Below, piece after piece: positions 31,238 to 32,599 of a stretch of DNA of 32,599 nucleotides. The notes beneath the pieces were generated by a model. That model saw only the letters and a list, made by a program, of their open reading frames with translations. It was not told the DNA's origin and did not search any database. Location: positions 1 through 32,599 of the forward strand of contig JAHENC010000026.1 of NCBI GenBank assembly GCA_024643365.1, written 5' to 3'. Source of the DNA: Crocinitomicaceae bacterium (GTDB lineage Bacteria; Bacteroidota; Bacteroidia; Flavobacteriales_D; Crocinitomicaceae). Made by a program: the position numbers and the translations under genes. Numbering within the stretch: the stretch's first letter is position 1; every line of letters starts with the position of its first letter.

Positions 31238-32194
31238 ATGAAAATTAGAGTTTTATTATTTTTTTGTTTTATAAGCTCATTAAATTTTGATGCATTTTGT
31301 CAAAATCTTGTTCCAAATCCAAGTTTTGAATTATACACAACATGCCCGACAACATCGAATTACTATGCAGATTTAGCAACTGATTGGAAAGTATTTGGTA
31401 AAACGCCTGATTACTATAACTCATGCTTTCCTGACGGCCTTCCAACCAATGGTACAGATGTTCCTCAAAGTTTTACCGGTTATCAAACGGCCGCAACGGG
31501 AAGTGCTTATGTAGGTTTTATGACGTATGCAAGTCATGTGTTCTGGCGAGAGTACATTGGCGCCCAGCTACTTAGTCCTTTACAGGTTGGATCAACATAT
31601 CAAATTAGTATGAAAGTTGTGTTTTCAAACGATAACTTAGCATATGGAAGTGTGGCTTGCAACAAATTTGGATTACGATTTGGTAATACTCTTTATAGCT
31701 CGTTAAACTCAGCTCCAACTGACAATTTTGCTCATCTTTATTCAAACAACGTTATAACAGATACCCTGAATTGGACTACAATTTCCGGAACCTTTGTTGC
31801 TGATTCAGCATATACCTTTGTTATGTTAGGAAACTTCTTCGATGATGCCAATATAGATACCATTAGAATGAAACAAATACCTAATTGGGTTGGCTATTAT
31901 TATTTAGATGATGTTTATGTTGGAAAGGTTGAGGAAAATTCTGTTGAGACAACTTCAAATGAATTATTCAGGATTTATCCTAATCCAACGAATGGTAAAG
32001 TATTCATAGAAACGAACGAGTTGGTTGAATCAATCGATATATTAGATGCGTTAGGTAAAAAAATCGGATTTAAGAAGAATGATTCTGAGTCCTTTTTTTT
32101 GATAGAAATGCCATATGAAGTTGGAGTATATTATTTGAGATTAAATTATAACGATAAAATAAAGACTATTCGTGTAATAAAAACGAATCCTTAA
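31238..32194 (+). CDS. Secreted protein with T9SS type A sorting tail, possible carbohydrate-binding beta-sandwich
   Basis: I chose the ATG at 31238 (318 residues) because it opens directly on a signal peptide (MKIRVLLFFCFISSLNFDAFC, then QN). The frame is open further upstream, with an ATG at 31184, but that would bury the signal peptide behind 18 unrelated residues. The mature part opens NLVPNPSFELYTTCP and contains DLATDWKVFGKTPDYYNSC, GSAYVGFMTYA, WREYIGAQLLSPLQVGSTYQI and YYLDDVYVGKV. These are phrases typical of CBM-like jelly-roll domains that often open Bacteroidota surface proteins. Residues 243-318 (FRIYPNPTNGKVFIE ... YYLRLNYNDKIKTIRVIK) are a type A T9SS tail. No catalytic motif is seen. 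The ligand is unknown. It follows the giant gene but has its own promoter, so co-function is only a guess. Confidence 0.85.
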   Translation: MKIRVLLFFCFISSLNFDAFCQNLVPNPSFELYTTCPTTSNYYADLATDWKVFGKTPDYYNSCFPDGLPTNGTDVPQSFTGYQTAATGSAYVGFMTYASHVFWREYIGAQLLSPLQVGSTYQISMKVVFSNDNLAYGSVACNKFGLRFGNTLYSSLNSAPTDNFAHLYSNNVITDTLNWTTISGTFVADSAYTFVMLGNFFDDANIDTIRMKQIPNWVGYYYLDDVYVGKVEENSVETTSNELFRIYPNPTNGKVFIETNELVESIDILDALGKKIGFKKNDSESFFLIEMPYEVGVYYLRLNYNDKIKTIRVIKTNP

Positions 32195-32538
32195 CAAATA
32201 AGTTCTGAGGCATAGCTATTAAAATCCTTAGTTTCGTTTTACATAACTCAATGAAAATATCAACTAATTGTTTAATGCAATGAAATTTTGATTTGGATTA
32301 TAACCTTTAGAATACATTAAGAAGGGTTATAAGAGCACAGAAGTACCAAAACTAACTTTACTTCACATTAATACTTTAAAGATGATTAAATCAACCTTAA
32401 ATCAGTTAAACAACGATTTAAGTAATTCTAAATAGATATAGATTGGTTTAATTAAGTTTGAAATTAATATGAATCTCTTTGATTACAATGTGCATTCAAA
32501 GAGTAAATGTTTCAAAATTTTGTTTTATACTTAAAAAG
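32195..32538. other. AT-rich spacer without a recognisable gene
   Basis: About 340 bp with no supported coding region. Two inverted repeats are visible: ATAACCTTT/AAGGGTTAT near 32300-32330 (9 bp with one wobble on the plus strand) and an exact 8-bp pair CTCTTTGA/TCAAAGAG at 32475-32482 and 32496-32503. Neither is followed by a T-run, so neither is called as a terminator for the gene before it. Confidence 0.5.
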
Positions 32539-32582
32539 AAAAACCTCCAAACTTTTGAATATCAATCGTTTGAAGGTTTTTT
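32539..32582 (-). terminator. Rho-independent terminator downstream of a minus-strand tRNA
   Basis: Arms 32539-32552 and 32568-32581 pair over 14 positions. The single imperfect pair is a T-G wobble on the minus strand but a C-A mismatch on the plus strand, which favours the minus strand as the transcribed one. T-rich sequence follows on the minus strand. It begins 4 nt past the inferred tRNA 3' end. Confidence 0.8.
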
Positions 32583-32585
32583 CAG

Positions 32586-32599
32586 TGATCCCGCTGGGA
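32586..32599 (-). tRNA. 3' end of a tRNA gene, cut by the window edge (probably tRNA-Arg)
   Basis: Read on the minus strand the edge is T-CCCAG-CGGGATC-A: the last T-loop base, the 3' half of a 5-bp T stem, a 7-nt acceptor 3' strand and an A discriminator. CCA is not encoded, which is common in Bacteroidota. The CGGGATC acceptor with a CCCAG T stem resembles what I recall of Flavobacteriales tRNA-Arg. Since the anticodon lies outside the window the identity is a guess. Confidence 0.55.

Noticed and set aside
32475..32503. 8-bp inverted repeat CTCTTTGA/TCAAAGAG as a terminator of the preceding gene
   Set aside because: It has a 13-nt loop, no T-run after it, and lies about 280 bp past the stop codon.

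Overview
The window is AT-rich DNA from a member of the Bacteroidota, most likely order Flavobacteriales (an inference; no rRNA is present). The evidence is three proteins with type IX secretion system (T9SS) sorting tails, promoters of the Bacteroidota type (TTG/TTTG about 16-20 bp before TAnnTTTG), and housekeeping genes of the expected kind. About two thirds of the window is one gene.

Left part (1-6802, all minus strand): pnp, rpsO with its own promoter and terminator, a HutD/Ves-family cupin gene behind a 24-bp near-perfect palindrome, then fbaA-accD as a two-gene operon (17-bp gap) with a promoter and a terminator, and a 509-residue secreted protein with a T9SS type A tail. From 6979 the plus strand carries a UvrD/PcrA-type helicase with its own promoter.

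Centre (9396-30677, plus strand): one uninterrupted 7,093-residue reading frame for a giant secreted protein. It has a signal peptide, about 450 residues of PKD-like modules, 2 PKD-like units, 14 Ig-like units of about 96 residues, 48 PKD-like units of about 99 residues, three canonical PKD domains and a T9SS type B (CHU_C, gliding-motility-associated) C-terminal domain. It is probably a monocistronic surface adhesin or stalk, with a promoter upstream and a strong 16-bp-stem terminator overlapping its stop codon. The 48-unit array has internal order. Units 26-40 form three copies of a five-unit super-repeat (1503, 1497 and 1497 nt), with a decaying fourth copy after them. The same stretch has almost no charged residues, and every one of the 64 units keeps one Cys-Trp-Cys pattern.

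Right part: AT-rich spacer, a small T9SS type A secreted protein (31238-32194), another spacer, and at the edge a minus-strand terminator followed by the 3' end of a tRNA gene, probably tRNA-Arg. Housekeeping genes (RNA decay, translation, glycolysis, fatty acid synthesis, DNA repair) therefore flank a cell-surface locus. No T9SS machinery genes and no PorP/SprF-like partner of the giant protein lie inside the window. The giant protein and its higher-order repeat are the parts worth following up; I see no evidence of a new multi-gene system.
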